Positions 8,865-16,621 of a DNA stretch of 43,322 bases are shown piece by piece. A model generated the notes under the pieces. That model had not been told where the DNA came from. It saw nothing but the letters and a program-made list of their open reading frames with translations, and searched no databases. A program made the position numbers and the translations under genes. Within the stretch, counting starts at the first letter, position 1; the number at the start of each line of letters is the position of its first letter. The stretch is from a bacterium (GTDB lineage: Bacteria; Desulfobacterota; DSWW01), in NCBI GenBank assembly GCA_028277985.1, contig JANQFG010000269.1:1-43322 (forward strand). The letters run 5' to 3'.

Positions 8865-9984
8865 GGATTTCTCCTTTCTCGATGATCTCCATTGCGCGGA
8901 AGTATTCTTCCTCACGAGTTGTGTCGGTTAGGCGGGCATAGCGACGAGTCATGTCGATGGTGCTGTGGCCCAGAAGCTGCTGAAGACACTCCAGGCGCAT
9001 GCCCGCATTGAGCATATCCGAGGCAAAGGTATGCCGCAGACGATGAAGGGTGTAGTTCTTGTCCTGAAGGTCGGCTTTGGCCAAGTACTTCCGAAACAGG
9101 ACCCGAGCCGTCGCGTAGCCCATGGTGTCCCTGCCCTTCGCATAGAAGAGAAACACCTTGTACGACTCTCTCGTGAGAAGCCATGTTTTCAGAGCATCGC
9201 TGGCATCATCGCTAAGATAAACAACCCGGCCCACCTCATTCTTTTGTGCCTGCGGTATCTCGATTCTGCGTTCCGCAAGATGGACATCTTCTATCCTGGT
9301 GTCGAGCAACTCACCTATACGCATTCCCGTCCTTAGCAATACAAGAAACAAGGCCCGGTCCCGCGTGTCGGTCAATACCTCGAGCAGCCTCCTTACATCC
9401 TCGGGTGCGATCGCTTTGGGAAGATTCTCGGGAAGCTTGATTCGAAGACTTCGGGATAAGACCCGCGGATCAATAATCCCTTCTCTCTCTAGAAACCTTG
9501 CAAAAGCACGTACCACCGACAATCGTGTCCTGACTGTACGTGGTGCCATGCCGCGATCTTGCTCATGCTCTACAAAGGCCTCGAGATCTTGCCGGGTCAA
9601 CTGTTCGAGTCCATCCTTTCCGACAGCCTTGAGAAAACCCAAGAACAGTTTGCCGCTTGCAACAGTGCCTCGCAGTGTGTTCGGTTTGCAGTTCGAGCGG
9701 TACTTCTCCTGGAGATGACGTCTCAGCTCCTCCTTGCCAGGCAAATCGAGGTCGCTCAGTGGCTGTAGATAGTGCTCAAGGCTGAGACGGTCCCTCTGCA
9801 GTTCAGCGTTGTGCAATGATAAGCGTGCTCGCAACAGCACGTCCACATCAGGAAGAAGGCACAGAGAGGAATACGTGGGCAACCAACTCTCAAGGGGTGG
9901 CATCCCGGAGAACTGCTGGTGTGGGTGGGCCTTTGTCTTCTTTCTTTTGCGACGGGACCTGGTTTCTACGTCTCTACCGGTCAT
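8737..9984 (-). CDS. Tyrosine recombinase/integrase with extended N-terminus (first of an overlapping pair)
   Basis: The 415-residue protein has a basic N-terminal extension (about 1-90, RSRRKRKKTK near residue 10), a core-binding domain (about 85-185) and a catalytic domain. The catalytic set is complete: Arg222 (RTGMRIGEL), Lys248 (AQKNEVGR), His314-x-x-Arg317 (HRLRH), His340 (LGHST) and Tyr349 (TRRYAR). About 65 residues follow the tyrosine, more than in Xer proteins, and their coding DNA overlaps the start of the second recombinase. A strong ribosome binding site (AAAGGAGG) lies just before the ATG. Paired or triple recombinase genes are known from Tn554-type transposons and RIT elements; here only two are present, with no third gene and no obvious terminal repeats. 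The pair most likely mobilised, or still mobilises, the accessory DNA to its side. Confidence 0.9.
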   Translation of the reverse strand: MTGRDVETRSRRKRKKTKAHPHQQFSGMPPLESWLPTYSSLCLLPDVDVLLRARLSLHNAELQRDRLSLEHYLQPLSDLDLPGKEELRRHLQEKYRSNCKPNTLRGTVASGKLFLGFLKAVGKDGLEQLTRQDLEAFVEHEQDRGMAPRTVRTRLSVVRAFARFLEREGIIDPRVLSRSLRIKLPENLPKAIAPEDVRRLLEVLTDTRDRALFLVLLRTGMRIGELLDTRIEDVHLAERRIEIPQAQKNEVGRVVYLSDDASDALKTWLLTRESYKVFLFYAKGRDTMGYATARVLFRKYLAKADLQDKNYTLHRLRHTFASDMLNAGMRLECLQQLLGHSTIDMTRRYARLTDTTREEEYFRAMEIIEKGEIHGHYELDPELQAVLEEKKLLRPYRKALSGRSEAVPPVGGSSD

Positions 9985-10298
9985 AACTGCCTCCTTTCCC
10001 CAATTACATCGGAAAATCGGACAGTTGTATGACCGCTGGTCTTTATTCTTGTTCGATCATTTTGTTACGTGCAGTGCTATAATCGTGAAAGCGGGGATGC
10101 GGGTCGGATCGGATTTATACGGAGGATTGGGAATGTGTATCACCTCGACCCGCAGAATCCCCCTTGACGGAATCGGCAGTTCTGTGGACTCTATGAGAAA
10201 CACAAACCATTTTGGCCTGGTGGGCTACAGAGAGGAGAGCGGGTATCCGATAGGTCTCGATTTCAGCCGGGAAGTGAAATCGAACCGAAGAAGAGATG
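9985..10298. other. Gene-poor spacer upstream of the integrase pair
   Basis: This 314-base stretch holds the ribosome binding site and presumed promoter of the recombinases on the minus strand. On the plus strand an extended -10-like TGCTATAAT occurs at 10075-10083. A 65-codon open frame starts at 10133, after GGAGG, and ends at 10330, overlapping the end of the next minus-strand gene. Its product (starting MCITSTRR) matches nothing I know, and I rate it unlikely to be a gene. Two inverted repeats are present: TGCGGGTCG at 10098-10106 with 10146-10154, and TCGATTTCA at 10257-10265 with 10275-10283. Confidence 0.45.
10257..10283. repeat. Perfect 9-9-9 inverted repeat beside the methyltransferase stop codon
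   Basis: TCGATTTCA and TGAAATCGA flank a 9-base spacer. It lies 16 bases past the end of the minus-strand methyltransferase gene. No T-run follows, so it is either a weak terminator hairpin or a core-type recombinase site. Confidence 0.5.
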
Positions 10299-11540
10299 CT
10301 AGCGCGCGTAAGCGGTTAGGACAGGGCTGACGCCGGTAACATGCAGCAGACGTGAGAAGGCCTCGGAAGCGCCTGCAACCATCCGCTGCTTTGTAGGGTC
10401 CTCGGCTCCCTTGGTCCATCGCGAGAGGAACCCGCCGAGGATCGAATAGTGATATTCGATCTCTGGGAAACCGGCCTGCTCGAGGTAGGCGGAAAGGGTG
10501 TCTTTGGTGAAATAGTACTGGTGACCCTTGTGGACCAGCCCGTATGAGAACCGGGGCATCGAATTCGGCAGGATCCGGCGGACAAAGAAACTGAAGTGGG
10601 GCACGATGATTACCAGCAGCCCACCGGGCCGGATGAGCTCCCGAAACCCCTGAAGCGTTTGCTTCGGGTTTGAGACGTGCTCGAGGGTGTGCCGGACGAC
10701 GATCACGTCAAAGGGCTCCTCTCCCTCTGCGTTTCGGAGATCCTCGATGGATAGGTAGAGCGGAAGGGCTTTGGCGCTTCGCCCATACACGACGGCCGCT
10801 TCACTCGTCTCTACCCCGAAGACATCGAAGCCGATCTTTTTCGCCTCGATGAGAAGGCCTCCGGTCCCACAGCCGAAATCCATGAGTCTCTTTCCCGGGG
10901 CACCCATCTGTTTGCCGATTCGATTAATTTCAGCGCCCAGAACGATCTCGTTCTTCCGGTCGTAATCCTGGATGATGCTCGGCGCGTTCTTCTGGAAGGT
11001 GAGACCCCCGTCGCATGCCTGCCCGAGCTGATAGAGAAGGCTTATGGTGTCTTCCATATCGAAGTCGAAGACGAGCCCGCAGACCGGGCATTTCGCCAGC
11101 CGTATGGAGGGATCTCTTCGGATGATGCTCTCTTCCCCCATCTCCGCACCGCAGAGATTGCAGCGGTTGCTCTTGAGCTCCCGCTGCGGAACGACCGAGA
11201 TCTCGAAATAGTGATCGTCCCAGCGGTCTACCTCTGTCGGGCCGAGGGCGAGACAGAGAAGATAGTCGCTCAGGCCCGAACTGTAGGGGACCAGGACGTG
11301 CGCTTCGTGCTCGACCGTCTGCCCCGCCTCCAGGCTCAGCTCCACCGGCTTGAAGAAGGGAAAATCGGTCAAGGCTTTCCGGTCGAAAGAGGTCACATCG
11401 AACCAGAGGAGAAAGGACTGCGTCTCCTGCGTACTGTTCTTCAGGCCGATGGTGACGGGCAGGATGTCACCCCTGTGCACCTCGGGGGATGGGCAGTCGC
11501 AGCGTACGATCGAAACCTGCGGAACCTTCTCTGCATTCAC
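10299..11540 (-). CDS. Class I SAM-dependent methyltransferase with N-terminal Ig-like domain and zinc ribbon
   Basis: The 413-residue protein has three parts. Residues about 1-120 look like a beta-sandwich (PVTIGLKNSTQETQSFLLWF), similar to CARDB/Ig-like domains. Residues about 125-165 form a zinc ribbon with two Cys-x-x-Cys pairs (CNLCGAE and CPVCG), as in many sugar- or lipid-modifying C-methyltransferase-like proteins. The methyltransferase fold follows, with the SAM loop MDFGCGTGG, the acidic strand end FGVETSE and the later VRHTLEHVSNP and RPGGLLVIIVPH motifs of the Methyltransf_23 type. The substrate is unknown; zinc-ribbon members often act in polysaccharide biosynthesis. The start is GTG with GGAGAG upstream. 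It lies 38 bases after the histidine kinase gene and ends the sugar kinase/lipoprotein/kinase cluster. Confidence 0.85.
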   Translation of the reverse strand: MNAEKVPQVSIVRCDCPSPEVHRGDILPVTIGLKNSTQETQSFLLWFDVTSFDRKALTDFPFFKPVELSLEAGQTVEHEAHVLVPYSSGLSDYLLCLALGPTEVDRWDDHYFEISVVPQRELKSNRCNLCGAEMGEESIIRRDPSIRLAKCPVCGLVFDFDMEDTISLLYQLGQACDGGLTFQKNAPSIIQDYDRKNEIVLGAEINRIGKQMGAPGKRLMDFGCGTGGLLIEAKKIGFDVFGVETSEAAVVYGRSAKALPLYLSIEDLRNAEGEEPFDVIVVRHTLEHVSNPKQTLQGFRELIRPGGLLVIIVPHFSFFVRRILPNSMPRFSYGLVHKGHQYYFTKDTLSAYLEQAGFPEIEYHYSILGGFLSRWTKGAEDPTKQRMVAGASEAFSRLLHVTGVSPVLTAYAR

Positions 11541-11578
11541 TGGTTGCTCTCCATCAGGGTTGCTGTGCAGACCGTCTC

Positions 11579-13810
11579 CTACGCGACCGGAATCGGGAAC
11601 TCGAGCACGAACCGGGTGCCTTGAGGCTTGTTGTCCCTCACGCGGATGTACCCGTTGTGGTCCGCGATGATCGTCTTCACGATCGCCAACCCGAGCCCGG
11701 TCCCGCCTTTCTTGGTCGAGGTGTAGGGCTCGAAGATTCTCTCCCGCATGTCTTTCGATATCCCGCTGCCCTGGTCCATCACCTCGAGCACGGCAATGCG
11801 CAGGAACGGATCGAAACGCGTGGCGAGCACGATCGGCTTCTCCTTGTCGGTCGCATCCATGGCGTTGTCGAGCAGGTTGATCAGGGCCCGGCGGATCTGG
11901 TCCGGGTCCAGCAGAAGCCGGGGAAGACTCGGGTCTTCCTCGAAAGTGAAAGAGGCCGAACGATGGGCCTGCTGGTAGAAGGCGATCACTTCACGGGCGA
12001 TATGGTTCAGATCGGAAAAGACCGGGTTGGCCGCGGGCATGCGCGCAAACTGGGAGAACTCGCTCACCAGGTTCTTCATTTCCTCCACCTGGCGGATGAT
12101 CGTGTTGGTGCATTCCTCGAAGACCTTTCCGTCCTGCCCGAACCGCCCTGCGTAGCGTTTCTGCAGCCGCTGGGCCGAAAGCTGTATCGGAGTGAGCGGG
12201 TTCTTGATCTCGTGTGCGATCCTACGCGCCACCTCTCTCCAGGCAGCCGCCCTTTGAGCCCGGATCAAATCGGAATGATCCTCAAAGACCATGACCACGC
12301 CCATCCAGGCCCCTTCCTCATCCTCGAGCATGCTCGCCCGGACGAGAAGGTTCTTCGGCTCCTGCTGGACGAGGATGCGAATCTGACTCGAAACATTCCG
12401 GAGACGCTTCTTGTTCACCTCGTCGATCAGTTCACAGACGGGTTGCATCGCCTCCCCGGAAAAGAGCTCCCGATAGGATTGTCCGAGAAACGAAGAAGCA
12501 CGGATCCCGAACTGCATCTCCATGAACCGGTTCACCGTCAGGATCCGGCCCTCCCGGTCCAGGGACAGCACCCCGGCACCGATGTTCCGAAGGAGAATCT
12601 CCATGTACCTGCGGCGCTGCTCGATCTCCACGTTGCTCTGGTGAAGCCGCCCCTGTGTCTCCTCGATCTCGACGCCTTTCTTCTTCAGATCCATGATCAT
12701 CTGGTTGAAGGAGTCGACCAGGATCCCCATCTCATCGTCCGAGGCGGTCTCGATCCGATAGGTCAGGTTGCCCGCCGCTACCTCTCGGATTCCCTGGGCC
12801 AGGTGCTGGATCGGGGTCGTGATCCCCTTGGCCAGGAAGAAGCCGAACCAGGTGGCCGAGAAGAGGATCAGGAGAGTCACCATGATCAGCGCCATGAAGA
12901 TGACCGACTTGAAGGGAACCTCGTAGAGCATCATCTGCTTGTGCCGCTCGAGGGATTCGGAGATCTGCGCCATCTTCTCGATCAGGCTTTGGTGGACCCG
13001 TCGCTGCACCACGAGGGCAACCTCGCGGGCACCTCCCTTGCCGGCGTAGCCGATCGGCACCATCGCCTCGATCAGCTCTCCTCCACTGCTCTCCCGAATC
13101 CGGGCCACGTCCTGCCCGCCTCTGACTTTCTCGATCTCGCTCGCTTCCGGCACGAGCGGCCCGGGGAAGGCCTCATCCAGGGAGGGCTCGACCAGAAGCG
13201 TCCGGTCGGGTGCGACCAGATAGATCGCATCGAGGCGGTACGCCACCTGTTCCAACCGGAGGAATTCCTGGAGGTTGTCCTTCTTCTTCTCCTCGAGGAC
13301 CCCCTCCCGCTTCAGGGTCTGGCTGATCTGTTTTGCAAAGAAGAGCGTGTCCTCTGCCTGGCTCTTGTAATAGGTGCGCGCCACGGCGAGGGATCCCTCC
13401 AGGGCCCGTTCCACCTGCACGTGGACCCACATCTCGATGCTTCGTGAGATGAAGGACCAGGCCACGTAGAACAGGATCCCGGTCGGCACCAGCGAGAGCA
13501 GCACAAAGGCGGCCACGAGCTTGTTCCGCAGATGGGCGCCCAGAATCCGTCTTCTCCGCTCGAAGACGAGCTTGACCACATTCCTGAGGATCAGAAAGAT
13601 CAACAGGAGGATCAGGATGATGTTGATGTTGATCATCGAGAAGAACAGGATACTGTCGTTGAAGGGCAACGCGGTGCGAAAGCTGCTGATGGAGAACTCG
13701 ACGGTGGTCAGGATGAGGAGGACAAAGATGATCAGAAAGATGGAGAAGATCTCGCGTCTTCTTCGTCTTGCCTCTTTGTCCACGACCTCGGGCAGGGGCT
13801 TTCCTTCCAT
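11579..13810 (-). CDS. NtrY-like membrane sensor histidine kinase
   Basis: The 743-residue protein starts with three membrane segments (about 22-42, 54-82, 98-120). A periplasmic sensor region follows, then a fourth segment (about 303-325), a HAMP linker, a PAS domain (about 405-510), a HisKA dimerisation helix and a HATPase_c domain. The phosphorylated His is residue 533 in HEIKNPLTPIQ. ATP-binding boxes are intact: N box LINLLDNAMDAT, G1 MDQGSGIS, F box IFEPYTSTKKGG, G2 GTGLGLAIV. The membrane layout and HEIKNPLTPIQLSAQRLQKRY-type sequence are those of NtrY, which in other bacteria signals to the sigma-54 activator NtrX. No response regulator gene is next to it, so it is an orphan in this window. 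A sigma-54-like promoter lies before flp, but a link is only a guess. The gene sits between a lipoprotein and a methyltransferase, probably in one operon. Confidence 0.93.
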   Translation of the reverse strand: MEGKPLPEVVDKEARRRRREIFSIFLIIFVLLILTTVEFSISSFRTALPFNDSILFFSMININIILILLLIFLILRNVVKLVFERRRRILGAHLRNKLVAAFVLLSLVPTGILFYVAWSFISRSIEMWVHVQVERALEGSLAVARTYYKSQAEDTLFFAKQISQTLKREGVLEEKKKDNLQEFLRLEQVAYRLDAIYLVAPDRTLLVEPSLDEAFPGPLVPEASEIEKVRGGQDVARIRESSGGELIEAMVPIGYAGKGGAREVALVVQRRVHQSLIEKMAQISESLERHKQMMLYEVPFKSVIFMALIMVTLLILFSATWFGFFLAKGITTPIQHLAQGIREVAAGNLTYRIETASDDEMGILVDSFNQMIMDLKKKGVEIEETQGRLHQSNVEIEQRRRYMEILLRNIGAGVLSLDREGRILTVNRFMEMQFGIRASSFLGQSYRELFSGEAMQPVCELIDEVNKKRLRNVSSQIRILVQQEPKNLLVRASMLEDEEGAWMGVVMVFEDHSDLIRAQRAAAWREVARRIAHEIKNPLTPIQLSAQRLQKRYAGRFGQDGKVFEECTNTIIRQVEEMKNLVSEFSQFARMPAANPVFSDLNHIAREVIAFYQQAHRSASFTFEEDPSLPRLLLDPDQIRRALINLLDNAMDATDKEKPIVLATRFDPFLRIAVLEVMDQGSGISKDMRERIFEPYTSTKKGGTGLGLAIVKTIIADHNGYIRVRDNKPQGTRFVLEFPIPVA

Positions 13811-13897
13811 GGGGGGGTTGGTTCCTTCGAGAGGCCCTAACCTGCTTCGAGATCAGGCAGGTGTGTCGAGCCTGGAAGGCGCTTGGGCGCGCCCGGT

Positions 13898-15049
13898 TCA
13901 CGGCTCCCTGGCCAGCAAACCGACGCCGTAGACCGCCCTCTGATTTTTCTCTACCCAAATACTTCCCTTGAGGAGACAGAAATCCACATTGCTCTGTCCC
14001 TTGGCCTGGGATATTTCGCGCAGGGACGTCCAGAAGACATCCTGGGTCGAGGGAGGCGGCGGTTCGCCCTCCAGCGGTCCTTCGCCTTCCGTGGTTGCGT
14101 CTTCCGTGGTTTCGCCTTCAGTGGTTTCGCCTTCAGTGGTTTCGCCTTCAGTGGTTTCGCCTTCTTCCCCTATCGCCTCTTTCGGGATCTGGACACTGTC
14201 GAGCCTCTGCAGGGAACCCTCCACATCCCAGGCAGGGATCAGCAGCCGGAATCCCTCCTCCGACGCCTCGGGACAGGGCGAAGCGGAGAACGCACATTCC
14301 GGCTCGGTCCACCGGATCTGGTAGGTCTCCTGCCATCTGCCGCGGCGGTCCTGCATGACCGCAAACTGGGCCCTTCCCTCCTGCCCGCCACCCTTCTTCT
14401 CCAGATAGAGGAACTCCCCACCGGGCCCCCACACGGCAAAGATCCTTCCGCCAGGCTCCAGGCCGGCGAGAGCCCCCTTGCGGCCCTGCGGTGGCGCGTC
14501 GATCCAGGACCAGCGCTCATAGAAGAGGTTGCCTTCGACCGTCCGGTTGTTGCAGATGAGCTTTGCGGGCATCCGGCCGTATCGGATCTCCTCATCCTGA
14601 CCGCTTCGAACGCGGTCCGCAAAGAGCGGCTCCGACAGGAGAAGGATCTTCGCGGCTTCCTTGGGAAGATAGTAGAGGAACTCGTCCTTGTCCGTGGTGA
14701 ACAGCAACCCGTCCTTCTTTGTCGAGGACACCGGCGCCAGCGTTCCCTGCTTGGCCGTCCCTTTCTTCGAGCCCAGGTAGGTCGAATGGCCCGGCGATAT
14801 GAGCCATGCGTTGGAGCGCCATTTCGTCTTGGGCGAAGTGAAGAGGCCGGATGAACGGCGCTTGTTGATGTCCACGACCATGCAAACAGGATTCCCCTGG
14901 ACCGCCGAGAGAAAGACCAGCGCCTCCACGACAGCTTCGCGCGGCGGATCCTCCCGGATCGTCTGCTTCTTCGAGCACGCGCACAGCAGGAACGGGATCA
15001 CCCACAGAATCAGCCAACTCTTCGCTCTTTGTCTCGAACCACTCACCAT
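13898..15049 (-). CDS. Predicted lipoprotein with GETTE repeats
   Basis: The 383-residue product has a basic N-terminus, a hydrophobic stretch and a lipobox (LLCAC, Cys25), so it should be lipidated and anchored at the membrane surface. The mature part is rich in short strands with many Trp and Gly residues (NLFYERWSWID, RIFAVWGPGGEFLYLEKKGGG), and resembles lipocalin-like AttH/CrtC folds; that resemblance is weak. Around residues 290-320 a low-complexity Glu/Thr insert is built of 5-residue units (GETTE), encoded by five 15-base repeats at 14091-14165. A conserved-looking tail follows (DVFWTSLREISQAKG ... FCLLKGSIWVEK). The gene starts 33 bases after the GHMP kinase and ends 87 bases before the NtrY-like kinase, so co-transcription is likely. 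It might feed a signal to that kinase. I do not know its function. Confidence 0.8.
   Translation of the reverse strand: MVSGSRQRAKSWLILWVIPFLLCACSKKQTIREDPPREAVVEALVFLSAVQGNPVCMVVDINKRRSSGLFTSPKTKWRSNAWLISPGHSTYLGSKKGTAKQGTLAPVSSTKKDGLLFTTDKDEFLYYLPKEAAKILLLSEPLFADRVRSGQDEEIRYGRMPAKLICNNRTVEGNLFYERWSWIDAPPQGRKGALAGLEPGGRIFAVWGPGGEFLYLEKKGGGQEGRAQFAVMQDRRGRWQETYQIRWTEPECAFSASPCPEASEEGFRLLIPAWDVEGSLQRLDSVQIPKEAIGEEGETTEGETTEGETTEGETTEDATTEGEGPLEGEPPPPSTQDVFWTSLREISQAKGQSNVDFCLLKGSIWVEKNQRAVYGVGLLAREP
14091..14165. repeat. Five tandem 15-base repeats inside the lipoprotein gene
   Basis: The unit GTGGTTTCGCCTTCA (plus strand) occurs at 14106, 14121, 14136 and 14151 (last base changed), with a diverged copy at 14091. 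The length is a multiple of three, so copy-number change keeps the frame and alters only the number of GETTE units. Confidence 0.9.
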
Positions 15050-15082
15050 GGAAAGAAGTCCTCGTACCGTATGTTAGGGAAC

Positions 15083-16093
15083 CTATGCTCTCTGAAAGGA
15101 TAGTCCTTTTTTCGCAATCTTGAAAGGGAGGTCCTGGAATCCCATCTCGCGCACCTTGTCTCGGGCCCTGGCCATGTCCTTCGGGTTCACGTAGATCACG
15201 ACACATCCCCCCCCTCCTGCGCCGCACACCTTCGTTCCGATCGCGCCGAGCCGCTTCATGCCCCGCTCCAGCGAGCGGATCTCCGGGGTCATGATCCCGG
15301 GAAAGAGCCGTTTCCGCGCTTCCGCCTCCGCACCCATGGCCCTTCCCACGCCACGAAAGTCGCCCTTTTTCAAGGATTCGGCCATATCCTGCCCGGCCTC
15401 GACGATTTTCCGGAAGAGACGGTGCACCCTTCTGTCCCCATCCTGGTGTCTCTTGAACACTTCCCAGTTGTTCGTGCCGGAGTGGCGGGAAATTCCGCTA
15501 TACACGAGCAGGAGACGCTTCTCCAGTTCGCTCGAAAGGGCCGGCAGGGGTTCTCGCCCGACCTCACCCGGCCGCCACCAGAGCGCCTGCACACCGCCCC
15601 AGAGGGCCGGGTAGTAGTCCTGCATGCCGGCAGGCACCTTGATCAGGTGCGTTTCGATGTCCCGAACCATTGCGAGGAACCGGTCCCGCCGTATCCCCTG
15701 TTTCCCGCTGCGCATCAGGGCACCGCACAAGGCGACCAGCAATGCGGAGGATCCGGCCAGACCTGCACCGCGGGGGACATTGGATCGGAAGTCGATATGC
15801 AGGCCCTGGCTTACCGAGAAATGGCGAAGCACCTGGGCAAAGAGCTCGTACCCCGGGTGACCCGAGTTCTTTGTGCGCAGGTTCCATGTGACCGTGCGGT
15901 CGGCATTCTGATCGGTGAGCCGTATTCCGGATCCCTTCACCGGCTCCACACGAACCCGGACGCGCAGGTCGATGGCCGCGTTGATGGTGACCGCACCGGG
16001 ATGAAACAGGTAGAGGGGCCACAGATCCACCGTTCCGCCCGCCAGGTCGATGCGGGTCGGCGCGGTCGCTTCCACGGCCTGCTCCAGCCTCAT
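15083..16093 (-). CDS. GHMP-family sugar kinase, HddA-like
   Basis: The 336-residue protein is a GHMP kinase. Motif 1 is APTRIDLAGGTVDLWP (about 11-26), the phosphate-binding motif 2 is PRGAGLAGSSA (107-117), and the C-terminal motif 3 is CGAGGGGCVVIY. The closest known families are D-glycero-D-manno-heptose 7-phosphate kinase and L-fucokinase-like enzymes, which phosphorylate sugars in ADP- or GDP-heptose/fucose pathways for surface polysaccharides. No partner nucleotidyltransferase or isomerase lies nearby, so the substrate cannot be named. The ATG follows AAAGGAG with a nine-base gap. The gene leads the minus-strand set of lipoprotein, histidine kinase and methyltransferase; a role in surface-glycan supply would fit the zinc-ribbon methyltransferase at the other end. 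Confidence 0.88.
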   Translation of the reverse strand: MRLEQAVEATAPTRIDLAGGTVDLWPLYLFHPGAVTINAAIDLRVRVRVEPVKGSGIRLTDQNADRTVTWNLRTKNSGHPGYELFAQVLRHFSVSQGLHIDFRSNVPRGAGLAGSSALLVALCGALMRSGKQGIRRDRFLAMVRDIETHLIKVPAGMQDYYPALWGGVQALWWRPGEVGREPLPALSSELEKRLLLVYSGISRHSGTNNWEVFKRHQDGDRRVHRLFRKIVEAGQDMAESLKKGDFRGVGRAMGAEAEARKRLFPGIMTPEIRSLERGMKRLGAIGTKVCGAGGGGCVVIYVNPKDMARARDKVREMGFQDLPFKIAKKGLSFQRA

Positions 16094-16621
16094 GGATCGT
16101 ATCTCCTTTTCCTCCTAAGCTCGCCGCACCCTGACCATTTTTAGCCTGCCGGACGTCACTTTGCAAACGGAGAGGATAGGTCAAAGGCCCTTCCTCACCA
16201 CTCCGGGGCTCTTGGACTCGGGGGGGCGGGGCCTCTCTGTTAGTCCGAGAGATGGAACGAACCGGTTCAGCGCAAGATGTCGGTCCATCGCGGAAACAAC
16301 CGGCTTTCGTATGGTAGTGCACTGGGTTCCACGGGGATTTACGCCGGGCGAAGAACGTGCAGGGGTCAGGCATGAGCAGCTACCGGCGCGGGGCGGGGCC
16401 TCTGAGCAATCATGGTGACGGAGGTGAGTGGAGCGGGATCTTGTGGGGTTCCCCTGTCCCGGCTCGATTCGTGCAGGGCGACTGGTGGAGGCTTCTCGAG
16501 TCCCCAGGTGCGCGCCGACGCACACGCCTCCGGCGCTTTCGGGCAGCAGCAGGGGACGAGGGACTATGTTGCCGGAACACGGAGGCCAAGCGAATTGAGA
16601 CGGGACAGGGGAACCCCACAC
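16094..16621. other. Gene-free spacer between the Tad locus and the GHMP kinase operon
   Basis: No supported gene lies in these 528 bases. An open frame of 146 codons covers most of it on the minus strand, but its product is Pro/Arg/Ser-rich low-complexity sequence typical of GC-rich non-coding DNA. The half nearest the Tad locus is a 177-base unit bounded by long inverted repeats, listed separately. The other half should hold the promoter of the GHMP kinase; I could not fix its elements. Confidence 0.6.
16443..16619. repeat. 177-base element bounded by 29-base inverted repeats
   Basis: Arms 16443-16471 and 16591-16619 are reverse complements at 27 of 29 positions, with core GGGGTTCCCCTGTCCCG. 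The 119 bases between show no gene and no further long pairing. The right arm starts two bases past the stop codon of the FHA/TPR gene. No clear target duplication flanks it. It could be a MITE-like insertion or a giant hairpin at the 3' end of the Tad transcript. Confidence 0.75.

Noticed and set aside
8034..8885. A 283-codon plus-strand frame opposite the second recombinase
   Set aside because: Antisense to a gene with a full catalytic set; no domain of its own.
7832..10270. A 9-base direct repeat TTCAGCCGG at 7832-7840 and 10262-10270 as attachment sites flanking the integrases
   Set aside because: A 9-base match over 2.4 kb is easily due to chance, and neither copy lies at a demonstrated junction.
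11489..13447. A 652-codon open frame on the plus strand opposite the NtrY-like kinase
   Set aside because: It is antisense to a well-supported gene, its product is His/Arg/Leu/Asp-rich with no known domain, and long antisense frames are usual at this GC content.
16181..16621. A 146-codon minus-strand frame in the spacer after the Tad locus
   Set aside because: Its product is Pro/Arg/Ser-rich with no domain and it spans the inverted repeats; no ribosome binding site.
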